A DNA stretch of 64,000 bases from Micromonospora sp. C28SCA-DRY-2 (GTDB lineage Bacteria > Actinomycetota > Actinomycetes > Mycobacteriales > Micromonosporaceae). The position numbers and the translations under genes are program-made. Under the pieces are notes generated by a model that was not told the origin of the DNA, ran no database searches, and was given only the letters and a program-made list of their open reading frames with translations. Within the stretch, counting starts at the first letter, position 1. Each line of letters opens with the position of its first letter. The DNA lies in contig NZ_JAUMKD010000004.1 in assembly GCF_030519475.1 (NCBI RefSeq), positions 521,501 through 585,500 on the forward strand. The letters run 5' to 3'. This document shows, piece after piece, positions 1-7,680 of the stretch.

Positions 1-249
1 ATCACCGAGGCGGTCGAGGAGGCCGCCCGCTGGCTGGAGGAGTTCCACCCGCGCTCGGTGGTCGAACTGGACTACGGCGGCCTGGTCGAGCTGCTCTCCG
101 ACGAGACGCTGGCCGCCGACGACTCGCCCGAACTGGTCGCGGCGGGGCTGGCCGGGCTGTCCCGGGGCGAGGCCGAGGAGGCGTCCGCGGCGTACGACAA
201 GCTGGTGGCCCGGTGGCGCGCGGTGCAGTTGCTGGAAAGGTGCAACTGA
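1..249 (+). CDS. C-terminal end of a conserved hypothetical protein (partial)
   Basis: The frame is open from the first base and stops with TGA at 247-249, so only the last 82 residues are present. They are acidic and look helical, with a central LDYGGLVELL stretch; I see no named domain, signal peptide or membrane segment. Third codon positions are nearly all G or C, as in the neighbours, which supports real coding. The gene lies 251 bp upstream of bldC on the same strand. A small gene of unknown function often precedes bldC in actinomycetes, so this is probably that gene (inference). Function unknown. Confidence 0.75.
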   Translation: MTEAVEEAARWLEEFHPRSVVELDYGGLVELLSDETLAADDSPELVAAGLAGLSRGEAEEASAAYDKLVARWRAVQLLERCN

Positions 250-302
250 TCACCAACCGGTCAGGGAGCGCGCCCAAGGCGAGCAAGACTCGTAGCTAGC
301 GC

Positions 303-317
303 ATCACGAACCGTGAT
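303..317. promoter_or_regulatory. short palindrome in the bldC upstream region
   Basis: ATCACG and CGTGAT arms flank AAC in the AT-richer gap before bldC. The position fits an operator or part of the bldC promoter region, but the arms are only 6 bp, so this could be chance. I see no convincing -35/-10 pair beside it. Confidence 0.3.
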
Positions 318-500
318 CATGAGTCCGAATAAGGTACTTTCTGCCGTGTAAAAGTCGCATAAATCGGGCATGGTTCATCCGTCCGTCTAGGGACGTTCGG
401 CCGTTCGGCCCATGTCGGACATCGGGGACTAGCCGGACCATGGGAGACGCGTCGGCCGGCGGGACCCCGGCCGATGTCTATACATGTGGAGGAGTGACCG

Positions 501-710
501 ATGGCATCGCGAACGCACGAACCAGAGCCGCTACTCACGCCGGCCGAGGTGGCGTCGATGTTCCGTGTCGACCCGAAGACGGTGACCCGGTGGGCCAAGG
601 CTGGCAAGCTCAGCGCCATCCGGACCCTCGGTGGCCACCGCCGTTACCGCGAGTCGGAGGTCAGGGCCCTGCTGCAGGGGCAGATCCCCCAGCAGCGCCA
701 GGGGGACTGA
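501..710 (+). CDS. bldC: BldC, MerR-like developmental DNA-binding protein
   Basis: The 69-residue protein is essentially one winged helix-turn-helix: LLTPAEVASMF (11-21), the recognition helix region DPKTVTRWAKAGKL (24-37) and the wing RTLGGHRRYRESEV (41-54). BldC proteins are about this length and lack the dimerisation and effector domains of classical MerR regulators. They bind direct repeats cooperatively and control the timing of development in streptomycetes. A strong GGAGGAG ribosome site (488-494) fixes the ATG. A perfect intrinsic terminator follows 28 bp after the stop, so the gene probably ends its own transcript. The near invariance of this sequence across actinomycetes makes the call secure. 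Confidence 0.97.
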   Translation: MASRTHEPEPLLTPAEVASMFRVDPKTVTRWAKAGKLSAIRTLGGHRRYRESEVRALLQGQIPQQRQGD

Positions 711-738
711 CGGCCGGGAGCCAGCAGACGAACTGCCC

Positions 739-770
739 GAGGGGGCGGTGGATCGCTCCACCGCCCCCTC
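739..770 (+). terminator. intrinsic terminator after bldC
   Basis: A perfect 14-bp stem (739-752 with 757-770) closes a TCGC loop. It lies between bldC and the convergent oxidoreductase gene and, being symmetric, can serve both strands. Confidence 0.85.
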
Positions 771-788
771 GTCGCGTCCGGGGAATGC

Positions 789-1169
789 TCAGCCGGCCAG
801 CGTGACCCGGACGCCGACCGTCCCGCCCTCGCCCCGGCGCAACCGGCTGCCGAGCAACGAGAGCCGGCCGAGCAGCCGGTACTTCTGCTTGATGAGACCG
901 CGGATCCGGCGGGTCCCGGCCGGGTCGCAGAGGGTGGCGTGGCCGGGCACCGCCTCGCCGTGCGGCCGGCCCCGCACGTCGCACGGGGCCACGGTGACCT
1001 CGCCGCTGCGCCGGATCCGCTTCACCTTTCCGGAGTTCGCCGCCGTCCACACCGCCAGCGCGTCGCCGTCGCGGACCGCCCAGACCGGGGTCGCCACCGC
1101 CCGGCCGTCCTTGCGGAAGGTGGTGAGCAGCAGGTACTTCTCCGCCGCCAGGCGGTCCAACGTGGTCAC
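789..1169 (-). CDS. PPOX-class (probably F420-dependent) oxidoreductase
   Basis: The 126-residue protein has the split beta-barrel fold of pyridoxamine-phosphate-oxidase-like flavin/F420 enzymes. The N-terminal TTFRKDGRAVATPVW (15-29) and the following WTAANSGKVKRIRRSG segment are typical of the small PPOX proteins of actinobacteria that use cofactor F420 or bind flavin or haem. The substrate cannot be read from the sequence. The GTG at 1169 is chosen because a TATCCT -10 element (1176-1181 on plus) lies exactly 6 bases before it, the leaderless arrangement; no ribosome site is visible. It is divergent from the methyltransferase gene 53 bp away, which shows the same arrangement. Confidence 0.8.
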   Translation of the reverse strand: MTTLDRLAAEKYLLLTTFRKDGRAVATPVWAVRDGDALAVWTAANSGKVKRIRRSGEVTVAPCDVRGRPHGEAVPGHATLCDPAGTRRIRGLIKQKYRLLGRLSLLGSRLRRGEGGTVGVRVTLAG

Positions 1170-1222
1170 GCCGCCAGGATACGACCGCGCGGTTGACTGA
1201 CCGGCCGGATAGCGTGAAGCCC

Positions 1223-2002
1223 GTGACGGGTGAGCCACGGATCGGTGACGTCTTCGGTGAACTGCTGCGCGACGCGTACGCGGTGGCCACCGGGGTCGGT
1301 CCGCGGCCCCTGGCCGGCGGGCGGCTGCCACGGCCGGTCATCGAGATCATCGAACGCGACGACGGGTTGGTCAACGGTGCGCCCGCCGCGCACTACCTGG
1401 ACGGTCCCGCCGGCTGGCAGCCGTACGACCGGCGGGCGGTGGACCGGGTGCGGGGCGCCACCCTGGACGTCGGCGTGGGCGCCGGCCGGATCGCGCTGGA
1501 GTTGCAGGACCGGGGCGTGCCGGTGACCGGGTTGGACACCTCGGCCGGGGCGCTGGGCGTGTGCCGGCGTCGGGGCGTACGCGACCTGGTGCACGGCACG
1601 GTCGACGAACACGTCGCCGACGGCCGGCGGTACGACACGTTCTTGCTGCTGGGCAACAATCTCGGTCTGCTCGAAGGGCGGGAGCGCGCCCCGGCGTTCC
1701 TGGCCGCGCTCGCCGCGCTGGCCCGCCCGGGCGCGCAGGTGATCGCGCACGGCACCGACCCGTACGGCACCCGCGACCCGGTGCACACCGGCTACCACGA
1801 ACACAACCGCCGGCGGGGCCGGCTCGGCGGCCAGCTGCGGTTGCGGCTGCGCTACCGGGAGCTGGGCACCCCGTGGTTCGACTACCTGGTCTGCTCCCCG
1901 GACGAACTCGGCACGCTGGTGCGGGGCACCGCCTGGCGACTGGCCGACGTGGACGACCGGGACGCCCCGTACTACCTGGCAACGCTCCGGCTGGCCGGCT
2001 GA
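1223..2002 (+). CDS. class I SAM-dependent methyltransferase
   Basis: A 259-residue protein. SAM-binding motif I is LDVGVGAGRIALEL, followed by an acidic end of beta-2 (VTGLDTS) and the GNNLGLLEG loop, all of a class I Rossmann methyltransferase. The acceptor is unknown. The GTG at 1223 is preferred over an in-frame TTG at 1193 because a TAGCGT -10 hexamer (1210-1215) ends 7 bases before it, which fits a leaderless transcript starting at the GTG. It is divergent from the PPOX gene and convergent with the next small gene, with a hairpin between them. Confidence 0.8.
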   Translation: MTGEPRIGDVFGELLRDAYAVATGVGPRPLAGGRLPRPVIEIIERDDGLVNGAPAAHYLDGPAGWQPYDRRAVDRVRGATLDVGVGAGRIALELQDRGVPVTGLDTSAGALGVCRRRGVRDLVHGTVDEHVADGRRYDTFLLLGNNLGLLEGRERAPAFLAALAALARPGAQVIAHGTDPYGTRDPVHTGYHEHNRRRGRLGGQLRLRLRYRELGTPWFDYLVCSPDELGTLVRGTAWRLADVDDRDAPYYLATLRLAG

Positions 2003-2008
2003 CGCGGA

Positions 2009-2036
2009 CGGGCCCCCGCCGGGCGGCGGGAGCCCG
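2009..2036. terminator. hairpin between convergent genes
   Basis: GC-rich arms 2009-2021 and 2024-2036 pair with one mismatch around a 2-base loop. Its position between two convergent genes suggests a bidirectional terminator. Confidence 0.6.
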
Positions 2037-2045
2037 GGCGGTCGG

Positions 2046-2342
2046 TCAGACCTGGACGGTCGGCGGCAACTGCTCGGGCGGCAGGCCGCCGTCGCCGTCG
2101 ATCACCTCGTCCGGAGTGCCGTCCTCGTCGAGGTCGACCATGGTGACGTCGACCTTGCCGTCGTGGTCGGTGTCGAACTGGAACAGGTCGGGCTTGCCGT
2201 CGCCGTCGGTGTCCACCACCCACACGTCGGTGCGGCCGTCGTTGTTGGTGTCGGCGCGCAGCAGCTCCACCCGCTCGTCCCCGCGGGTCTCCACGGTCTC
2301 GGTGGTCTCCGCGCCCGCGACGCCCTCCGGTGCCTGGCTCAT
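2046..2342 (-). CDS. small acidic protein with Ca-binding-type DxDxDG repeats
   Basis: A 98-residue acidic protein. Its core carries successive DTNNDGRTD, DTDGDGKPD, DTDHDGKVD and DLDEDGTPD loops about 12-13 residues apart. This spacing matches calcium-binding loops of the thrombospondin type 3 / dockerin / EF-hand-like kind. There is no signal peptide or membrane segment, so it appears cytoplasmic, whereas most DxDxDG-repeat proteins are secreted. A GGAAGGA ribosome site upstream supports the ATG at 2342. It is divergent from the hydroxyacyl-CoA dehydrogenase gene. Calcium binding is inferred from the loops; the biological role is unknown. Confidence 0.75.
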   Translation of the reverse strand: MSQAPEGVAGAETTETVETRGDERVELLRADTNNDGRTDVWVVDTDGDGKPDLFQFDTDHDGKVDVTMVDLDEDGTPDEVIDGDGGLPPEQLPPTVQV

Positions 2343-2436
2343 CTCCACTGGTCCTTCCCTCGGTTGACCGCCGTCTGTACCCGATCCGCCGCGCCCCCAC
2401 GCGTGCCGGCGCACCCGGGGCTCATAGGGTCGCACC

Positions 2437-3312
2437 ATGAGCGAGCGTCAGGTGGTGAGCGATCGGTTCGTCGTGGTGGGTGCCGGCACGATGGGGCTGG
2501 GCATCGCGTACGTGGCGGCGGGCGCCGGGCACGCCGTCGAGCTGGTGGAGGTCGACCCCGACCGGGGTGCGGCGGCCATGACGCGGCTCGGCGAGCTGTG
2601 GGACCGGGCGGTGCGGCGCGGCAAGCTGACCGCCGACCGGGCGGCGGACGACCGGGCGCGGGTCACCCTCCGCGCCACCCTGGCCGAGGTGGCCGAGGGA
2701 CCGGACGTGGTGGTGGAGGCGGTGCCGGAACGGCTCGACCTCAAGCGGTCGGTGCTGCGCGACGCCGAGGCGCTGCACCCGGCGCTGCTGGGCAGCAACA
2801 CCTCCAGCATCCCGATCGCCGAGCTGGCCACCGGCCTGGCCCGGCCGGAGCGCTTCCTCGGGCTGCACTTCTTCAACCCGGTCTGGGCGATGGCGCTGCT
2901 GGAGGTCGTGGTCGGCCCGGCCACCGCGGCGGGGACCACCGCCGCGGCCGTCGCGCTCGCCGGCCGGCTGGGCAAGGACCCGGTCGTGGTACGCGACATG
3001 CCGGGCTTCGCCACCTCCCGGCTCGGCGTCACCCTCGGCCTGGAGGCGATCCGGATGGTGGCCGACGGGGTGGCCTCCCCGGCCGACATCGACAAGGCGA
3101 TGGTGCTCGGCTACCGGCACCCGGTCGGCCCGCTGGAACTCACCGACCTGGTCGGACTGGACGTGCGGCTGGACATCGCGCGCACCCTCCAGGCCGCGTA
3201 CGGGGACCGGTTCGCGCCGCCGCCACTGCTGGTGGAGATGGTGGCCGACGGGCGGCTGGGCAAGAAGTCCGGGCAGGGCTTCTACCGCTGGGAGAACGGG
3301 GTGAAGGCGTGA
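2437..3312 (+). CDS. 3-hydroxyacyl-CoA (3-hydroxybutyryl-CoA) dehydrogenase
   Basis: NAD-dependent oxidation of 3-hydroxyacyl-CoA to 3-ketoacyl-CoA in beta-oxidation or butanoyl-CoA metabolism. The 291-residue length is normal for the monofunctional enzyme. The N-terminal Rossmann motif is GAGTMGLGIA with an acidic end of beta-2 (VEVD). SNTSSIPI and the catalytic HFFNPV follow, and the C-terminal helical domain ends with the family signature GKKSGQGFY. The ATG at 2437 stands 6 bases after TAGGGT (2425-2430), a leaderless start. The enoyl-CoA hydratase gene 55 bp downstream on the same strand carries the preceding step of the cycle, so the two are probably co-transcribed. Confidence 0.92.
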   Translation: MSERQVVSDRFVVVGAGTMGLGIAYVAAGAGHAVELVEVDPDRGAAAMTRLGELWDRAVRRGKLTADRAADDRARVTLRATLAEVAEGPDVVVEAVPERLDLKRSVLRDAEALHPALLGSNTSSIPIAELATGLARPERFLGLHFFNPVWAMALLEVVVGPATAAGTTAAAVALAGRLGKDPVVVRDMPGFATSRLGVTLGLEAIRMVADGVASPADIDKAMVLGYRHPVGPLELTDLVGLDVRLDIARTLQAAYGDRFAPPPLLVEMVADGRLGKKSGQGFYRWENGVKA

Positions 3313-3367
3313 GCGCGGGGAGTGAGCCGGGTCTGCGAGCCCCGCAGTCGCGAACGAGGGTGGCACG

Positions 3368-4126
3368 GTGACCGCGGCCAACGGTGCCGGCCTGCGGGTC
3401 GAGGAGCACCCGGACCGGCTGGTGGTCACGCTCGACCGGCCGGAGAAACGCAACGCGATCGACGCCGACCTGATCGCCGCGCTGCACGCCGTCTGCGCCG
3501 AGCTGGAGGCGCGCCCCCGGCTGTTGCTGCTCACCGGCGGGACGGACGGCATCTTCGCCGGCGGGGCGGACATCGGGCAACTGCGCGAGCGCGGCCGGCT
3601 GGAGGCGCTGGCCGCGATCAACTCGGCGGCGTTCGCCCGGATCCGGGCGCTGCCGATGCCGACCGTGGCGGCGGTGGACGGCCCGGCGCTGGGCGGCGGC
3701 GCCGAGCTGGCGTACGCCTGCGATCTGCGGGTCTGCACGGAGCGCGCGGTCTTCGGCCAGCCGGAGGTGCGGTTGGGCATCCTGGCCGGCGCCGGCGCGA
3801 CCCACCGGCTGCCGACGCTGGTCGGCGAGGCCCGGGCCAAGGAACTGCTCTTCACCGGGCGCCGGGTAAACGCCGCGGAGGCGCTGCGGATCGGGCTGGT
3901 CAACCGGGTGGTGGCCGAGCCCGGCGAGCTGCTGCCGGCGGCGCACGGCCTGATCGACGAGATGGCCAAGGGGTCCGCGCTGGCGCTGCGGCTGACGAAG
4001 CTGGCGGTCGACGCGCCGGCCGCCGCGCACCCCCAGCTCGACCTGGTCAGTCAGGCGGTGCTCTTCGAGGACGAGGAGAAGCACCGGCGGATGACCGAGT
4101 TCCTCGAGCGGCGTCGCCCGCGCTGA
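3368..4126 (+). CDS. enoyl-CoA hydratase (crotonase family)
   Basis: Hydrates 2-enoyl-CoA to 3-hydroxyacyl-CoA, the substrate of the dehydrogenase encoded just upstream. The 252-residue protein has the crotonase fold with the oxyanion-hole segments FAGGADI and GPALGGGAEL. Both catalytic glutamates of true hydratases are present, in GGGAEL and in FGQPEVRLG, so activity is likely. The start is GTG at 3368. Transcription should end at the perfect hairpin 13 bp after the stop. Confidence 0.92.
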   Translation: MTAANGAGLRVEEHPDRLVVTLDRPEKRNAIDADLIAALHAVCAELEARPRLLLLTGGTDGIFAGGADIGQLRERGRLEALAAINSAAFARIRALPMPTVAAVDGPALGGGAELAYACDLRVCTERAVFGQPEVRLGILAGAGATHRLPTLVGEARAKELLFTGRRVNAAEALRIGLVNRVVAEPGELLPAAHGLIDEMAKGSALALRLTKLAVDAPAAAHPQLDLVSQAVLFEDEEKHRRMTEFLERRRPR

Positions 4127-4138
4127 CCACGCAACGAC

Positions 4139-4170
4139 GACGGCCGCACCGGTCAACCGGTGCGGCCGTC
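4139..4170. terminator. bidirectional intrinsic terminator
   Basis: A perfect 14-bp stem (4139-4152 with 4157-4170) closes a TCAA loop between convergent genes: the hydratase on plus and the lipoprotein on minus. Confidence 0.85.
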
Positions 4171-4187
4171 CCGCGACTGGGCGGCGG

Positions 4188-5525
4188 TCAGTGCCGGATC
4201 TGCACCCCGGCGTCCGCCAGCGCCCGGATCACCTGCGCCGACTCGGCGAAGCCGATGATCAGCACGGCCTCGGCGCCGAAGTCCTTGATCTCCTTCGCCC
4301 CGGCGGTGAAGTCGACCGGCGCGGCCTTGGCGTCCTCCGGCGGGTCGTAGGTGAGCAGCTTGACCCGGTCGGCGCCGAAGCCGGCCCGCTCCAGCTCCTC
4401 CCGGACGTTGCCCTGGAGGCCCTCGCCGTAGGAGTCCTTCCGGGCGACCAGCGCGATCTTGCGGGGACCGTCGCGCAGTATCACGTCCGCGAGTGCGCGC
4501 CCCTGGAGGCTGTCCGGCGGCGCGGTACGGAAGTAGAGGCCCTTGTCGTCCACCTCGGTCAGGCTGGCGTCGGTGTTGGACGGAGAGATCATCACCAGGC
4601 CGGCCTGCACCACGTCCGGCAGCACGGCCCGGGAGATGCCGGAACCACCGGCACCGATGATGACGTGCACGCCGGCCTCGACGTGCCGGGCCACGGTGGC
4701 CTTGGCCACGTCCGGGTTGGTGCCGTCGTCGCCGTCGATCCAGGTCACCGGCTTGCCGAGCACGCCGCCGGCCGCGTTGATCTCCTCCAGGGCCAGCGCC
4801 GCGCCGGCCGCGATCGGCGGGTTGGCCAGGGACAGGTCACCGGTCTTCGGCAGCAGGCCGCCCAGCACCAGCGGGGCGTCCGGGGCCTTGCCCCGCTGCT
4901 TCTTCGCCTTCGGCGGCGCCTTGCTGCTGGCCGCGGACTCGTCGCCGGCCCCGACGAACTCGGTCTTGCCGTCGTTGAGCTGCTGGCCGTCGAAGTGCAG
5001 GGTGGCGTAGCTGGCGGTGGCCGGCTCACCGGCGTCGGTGAAGCCCGCCCGGGTCAGCGAGACGCTGCGGTACTCGATGTCCTGGCCGTTGCGGGCCAGC
5101 GCGAGGCAGCTCGCCGGGTCCTCGCAGCGCTGGCCGCCGTTGGTGACGCCGACGATCTGCTTGGCGATGGCGGCCGGGTTGGTGGTGCCGGCCAGCTGGG
5201 CGGCCAGCGAGCTGATGACGACCGCGTCGTACGCCTCGGCGGAGTAGAGGAAGTCGGTCAGCTTCGGGTCCACGGTGCGTAGCCGGTTCTTGAAGTCCTC
5301 CGGCAGCGGCGTGAGCGGCGTGGTGCCCTTCATGCCGTCGACCAGATTGGCCCGCTCCTTCAACTCGGCTGGGTACGAGTTGAGCATGTTGCCGTCGGTC
5401 CCGTAGAGGCGCACCTGGTGGGTGGTCGTCTCCTCGGGCTGGTCGGTCCCGCATGCGCTGGTGGCGAGCAGGAACGTCGCGCAGGCGGCCAGGGTGGCTG
5501 CCCGCGAGGCGCGTGATTTGAGCAT
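4188..5525 (-). CDS. ABC-type substrate-binding lipoprotein, branched-chain amino acid type, circularly permuted
   Basis: A 445-residue lipoprotein: basic N-terminus, hydrophobic stretch and lipobox ATSAC (Cys25). The order of the ligand-binding fold is unusual. Residues 35-185 match what is normally the C-terminal half of Peripla_BP_6 proteins: YGTDGN, SAEAYDAVVISSLAAQL, then the Cys134/Cys140 pair and ARNGQDIEYRSVS. A Lys/Ala/Pro-rich linker (about 198-217) follows, and only then the usual N-terminal half: LGGLLPKTGDLS, ALALEEINAAGGVLGKPV, ISPSNTD, YFRTAPPDSLQGRALA, ending at ALADAGVQIRH. Read as a circle, the end (ADAGVQIRH) joins the beginning (HQVRLYGTDGN) as in normal family members. 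A GGAGGAAGGA ribosome site supports the ATG. No permease or ATPase gene is nearby, so the partner transporter and ligand are unknown. Confidence 0.85.
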   Translation of the reverse strand: MLKSRASRAATLAACATFLLATSACGTDQPEETTTHQVRLYGTDGNMLNSYPAELKERANLVDGMKGTTPLTPLPEDFKNRLRTVDPKLTDFLYSAEAYDAVVISSLAAQLAGTTNPAAIAKQIVGVTNGGQRCEDPASCLALARNGQDIEYRSVSLTRAGFTDAGEPATASYATLHFDGQQLNDGKTEFVGAGDESAASSKAPPKAKKQRGKAPDAPLVLGGLLPKTGDLSLANPPIAAGAALALEEINAAGGVLGKPVTWIDGDDGTNPDVAKATVARHVEAGVHVIIGAGGSGISRAVLPDVVQAGLVMISPSNTDASLTEVDDKGLYFRTAPPDSLQGRALADVILRDGPRKIALVARKDSYGEGLQGNVREELERAGFGADRVKLLTYDPPEDAKAAPVDFTAGAKEIKDFGAEAVLIIGFAESAQVIRALADAGVQIRH

Positions 5526-5686
5526 GGTCGTCCTTCCTCCGGCGAAGGTCCGTTGCGCACATTAGCGTGCCGGCCCGAACCGCGGGACCGTGGAGCCCCG
5601 TCAATCCGCTGGTAGACGGCGTTGCCTACGCAGAGTGACGAGGGGCCGAAGGTGGTGGCTTGACCCGTCCCTCTACTGTGCGGTGC

Positions 5687-6076
5687 GTGACGAACTCACC
5701 ACAGCAGATCCGCGACGACGCGGCCGCCGTGCTCCACTCCGCGCTGGCCGGCGACGGCGACGCGGTGGTGGGCACGTTCGACGCGGTGGTCGACCGGTCC
5801 GGCCTGGCCGGCGCGTACGGGGTGGCGTGGTGTCTGGCCGCCGCGATGGTGGGCGACGAGGTGCCGCCCGGGGCGTGCGCGCTGGACTTCCCCGGCATCG
5901 ATCAGGCCGGCTACGACACCCGCTGGGTGGCCCGCTTCGTCAGCGCGTACGCCAACGCCGACGCGGACACCGGCGAGGCCCTGTTCGGCGCGGCCGCCGC
6001 CGACGGTCTGCTCTCGGACTGCCTGCTCACCCTCGCCGGCTCGACGGTCGCCACGCTGCGCCACCGAGCCGGCTGA
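5687..6076 (+). CDS. conserved hypothetical protein
   Basis: A 129-residue, mostly helical, acidic, Ala-rich protein with no signal peptide or clear membrane span and no domain I recognise. It contains HSALAGDGDAVVGTFDAVVD near the start and a small-residue-rich WCLAAAMVGDE segment. GTG at 5687 is chosen over an upstream in-frame TTG (5660) because TACTGT (5674-5679) ends 7 bases before it, a leaderless promoter arrangement; no ribosome site is visible. Codon bias supports coding. Function unknown. Confidence 0.65.
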   Translation: MTNSPQQIRDDAAAVLHSALAGDGDAVVGTFDAVVDRSGLAGAYGVAWCLAAAMVGDEVPPGACALDFPGIDQAGYDTRWVARFVSAYANADADTGEALFGAAAADGLLSDCLLTLAGSTVATLRHRAG

Positions 6077-6114
6077 GCCGGTTCCGCGCGGCCGTCGGCC
6101 GAGCCGTCCGCGTG

Positions 6115-6165
6115 CCGGTCGTGGCGACCTGCTGGCGCGCCCGGTCGTGGCGACCTGCTGGCGCG
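6115..6165. repeat. tandem 25-bp direct repeat
   Basis: Two identical 25-bp copies (6115-6139 and 6141-6165, period 26), beginning CCGGTCGTGGCGACC, sit in the gap between two plus-strand genes. Probably a simple tandem duplication; no function suggested. Confidence 0.8.
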
Positions 6166-6225
6166 GCCGGCCGGGCCTCGGGCGCGGCGGTCGGTGGGTC
6201 GGCCCGCCGTGATAGGCCTGTGGGC

Positions 6226-6930
6226 ATGTCCGAGGCCATGCTGAGCAAGGTGCGCAAGCTGCTGGCCCAGGCCGAGGACCCGGCCTGCACGCCGGCCGAG
6301 GCGGCCGCGTTCACCGCCAAGGCGACCGAGTTGATCGCCCGCTACGGCATGGACCGGGCGCTGCTCGCCGCCCGTGACCCGGCCACCGACCCGGTCGGCG
6401 ACCGGGTGGTCGAGGTCGTCGCCCCGTACGCCCGGGACAAGGCCGGTCTGCTCGCCGCGGTCGCCGAACCGCTGCGCTGCCGCTGCGTACGCCGCCGCCA
6501 GGGCAGCGGGTTCGCGATGCACCTGTTCGGCTTCGCCAGCGACCTGGAGCGGGTGGAACTGCTCTTCACCTCGCTGCTGGTGCAGGCGGCGCACGGGCTG
6601 GCCGCCGAGGTGGTGCCGGCCGGCGAGCACCCGGCCGCGTACCGGCGGTCCTGGCTGGCCGGCTTCGCGCAGGTCGTCGCCGGCCGGCTGCGCGCCGCCG
6701 AGGAGGGCGCGGCCACCGAGGCGGGTGGCGGCTCGGTCGCGCTGGTGCTCGCGGACCGGTCCGACCGGGTGCAGCGGCGCCTCGCCGAGGTCTACCCGCG
6801 GCTGCGTACCGCGCCGCCGCGCCGGTTGGCCGGATCCGGATTCGGCTCCGGTGCGGCCGCCGGTCGCCGCGCCGACCTGGGCGGCCCGGTGGTCCCCGGC
6901 CCCGGCGGCCGGCCCGGTCTGGGCCGCTGA
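6226..6930 (+). CDS. DUF2786 domain protein
   Basis: A 234-residue protein. The N-terminal MLSKVRKLLAQAEDPACTPAEAAAF..ELIARYGMDRALL segment (about 5-48) is the conserved DUF2786 helical region, common in actinobacteria and phages and of unknown function. The rest is a second helical region (LFGFASDLERVELLFTSLLVQ, then RRSWLAGFAQ) and a Gly/Pro/Arg-rich tail. No catalytic motif is evident. The ATG at 6226 fits the domain start; a GTG two codons earlier is possible. Intracellular, role unknown. Confidence 0.85.
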   Translation: MSEAMLSKVRKLLAQAEDPACTPAEAAAFTAKATELIARYGMDRALLAARDPATDPVGDRVVEVVAPYARDKAGLLAAVAEPLRCRCVRRRQGSGFAMHLFGFASDLERVELLFTSLLVQAAHGLAAEVVPAGEHPAAYRRSWLAGFAQVVAGRLRAAEEGAATEAGGGSVALVLADRSDRVQRRLAEVYPRLRTAPPRRLAGSGFGSGAAAGRRADLGGPVVPGPGGRPGLGR

Positions 6931-6997
6931 ACCGGGCGCGGTGCCGGGTGGCACCTGCCTTCGATGCCCGGGCGTGCCCGGGCCGCTGAGCCCCGGG

Positions 6998-7519
6998 TCA
7001 GCTCAGGTCGGCGTGCCGGCCGACCGAGGCGGCGTAGCGGGAGAGCAGTTCGTGCCAGCCGGCGGTGAGTGCCTCCCGGTAGCCCTCGGCGGCGTCGCCG
7101 TGCCGGTCGAAGTGCCGGTGCACGACCTCGACCAGGGTCCGCGCCGGCCCTTCCGGATGGAAGAGGACCTCCACCTCGCTGGCCCGGGACGGGTCCGGCA
7201 CCGGCACCCGGTCGGCGCCGATCTGCCAGGTGAAGACCAGCCGCCGGGGCGGGTCCCAGGTCAGCACCCGGCCCCAGTCGCTGCGGAAGCCGTACGGGCC
7301 GATCTCGTAGAGCATGCCGCCGGCCCGCGGCTCGATCCCCAGCTCCGCCAGGTGCGCCGGCCCGGACCAGGTGTACTCGGTCACCCACCAGTCGGTCAGC
7401 GCCCCGGTGAACACCGCGAACGCCTGCGCGGCCGGAGCCGGGACGAGGAGGCTGCTGCGTAACGAGAACCGCTCGGAATCCTGCTGGATCTCCGCCGGAC
7501 CGGCCGTCTCCTGTCCCAT
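6998..7519 (-). CDS. SRPBCC / AHSA1-like domain protein
   Basis: A 173-residue protein with the helix-grip fold of the START/SRPBCC superfamily. The N-terminal LRSSLLVPAPAAQAFAVFT and DWWVTEYTW, the central DWGRVLTWDPPRRLVFTWQI and the C-terminal helix EALTAGWHELLSRYA are the AHSA1 pattern. Such proteins bind hydrophobic ligands or act as Hsp90-activator-like proteins; the ligand is unknown. The ATG lies 8 bases after a TATGGT element, so the leader is very short or absent. No operon partner. Confidence 0.8.
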   Translation of the reverse strand: MGQETAGPAEIQQDSERFSLRSSLLVPAPAAQAFAVFTGALTDWWVTEYTWSGPAHLAELGIEPRAGGMLYEIGPYGFRSDWGRVLTWDPPRRLVFTWQIGADRVPVPDPSRASEVEVLFHPEGPARTLVEVVHRHFDRHGDAAEGYREALTAGWHELLSRYAASVGRHADLS

Positions 7520-7680
7520 AGGCCCGGACCATACCGGCTGATGCCTCGGTGTGCAGCTTCGCGCGGTGCCCGGTTCCGGACAGCGCCCTGGCGGCAGGGA
7601 TGGCGGCCCGACGAACGGGTAAGCGCGCCGGCGCGGCCGGTCTCCTCCCGGCCGCTGTCGTCAGCGGGGGAGCGACGGAG

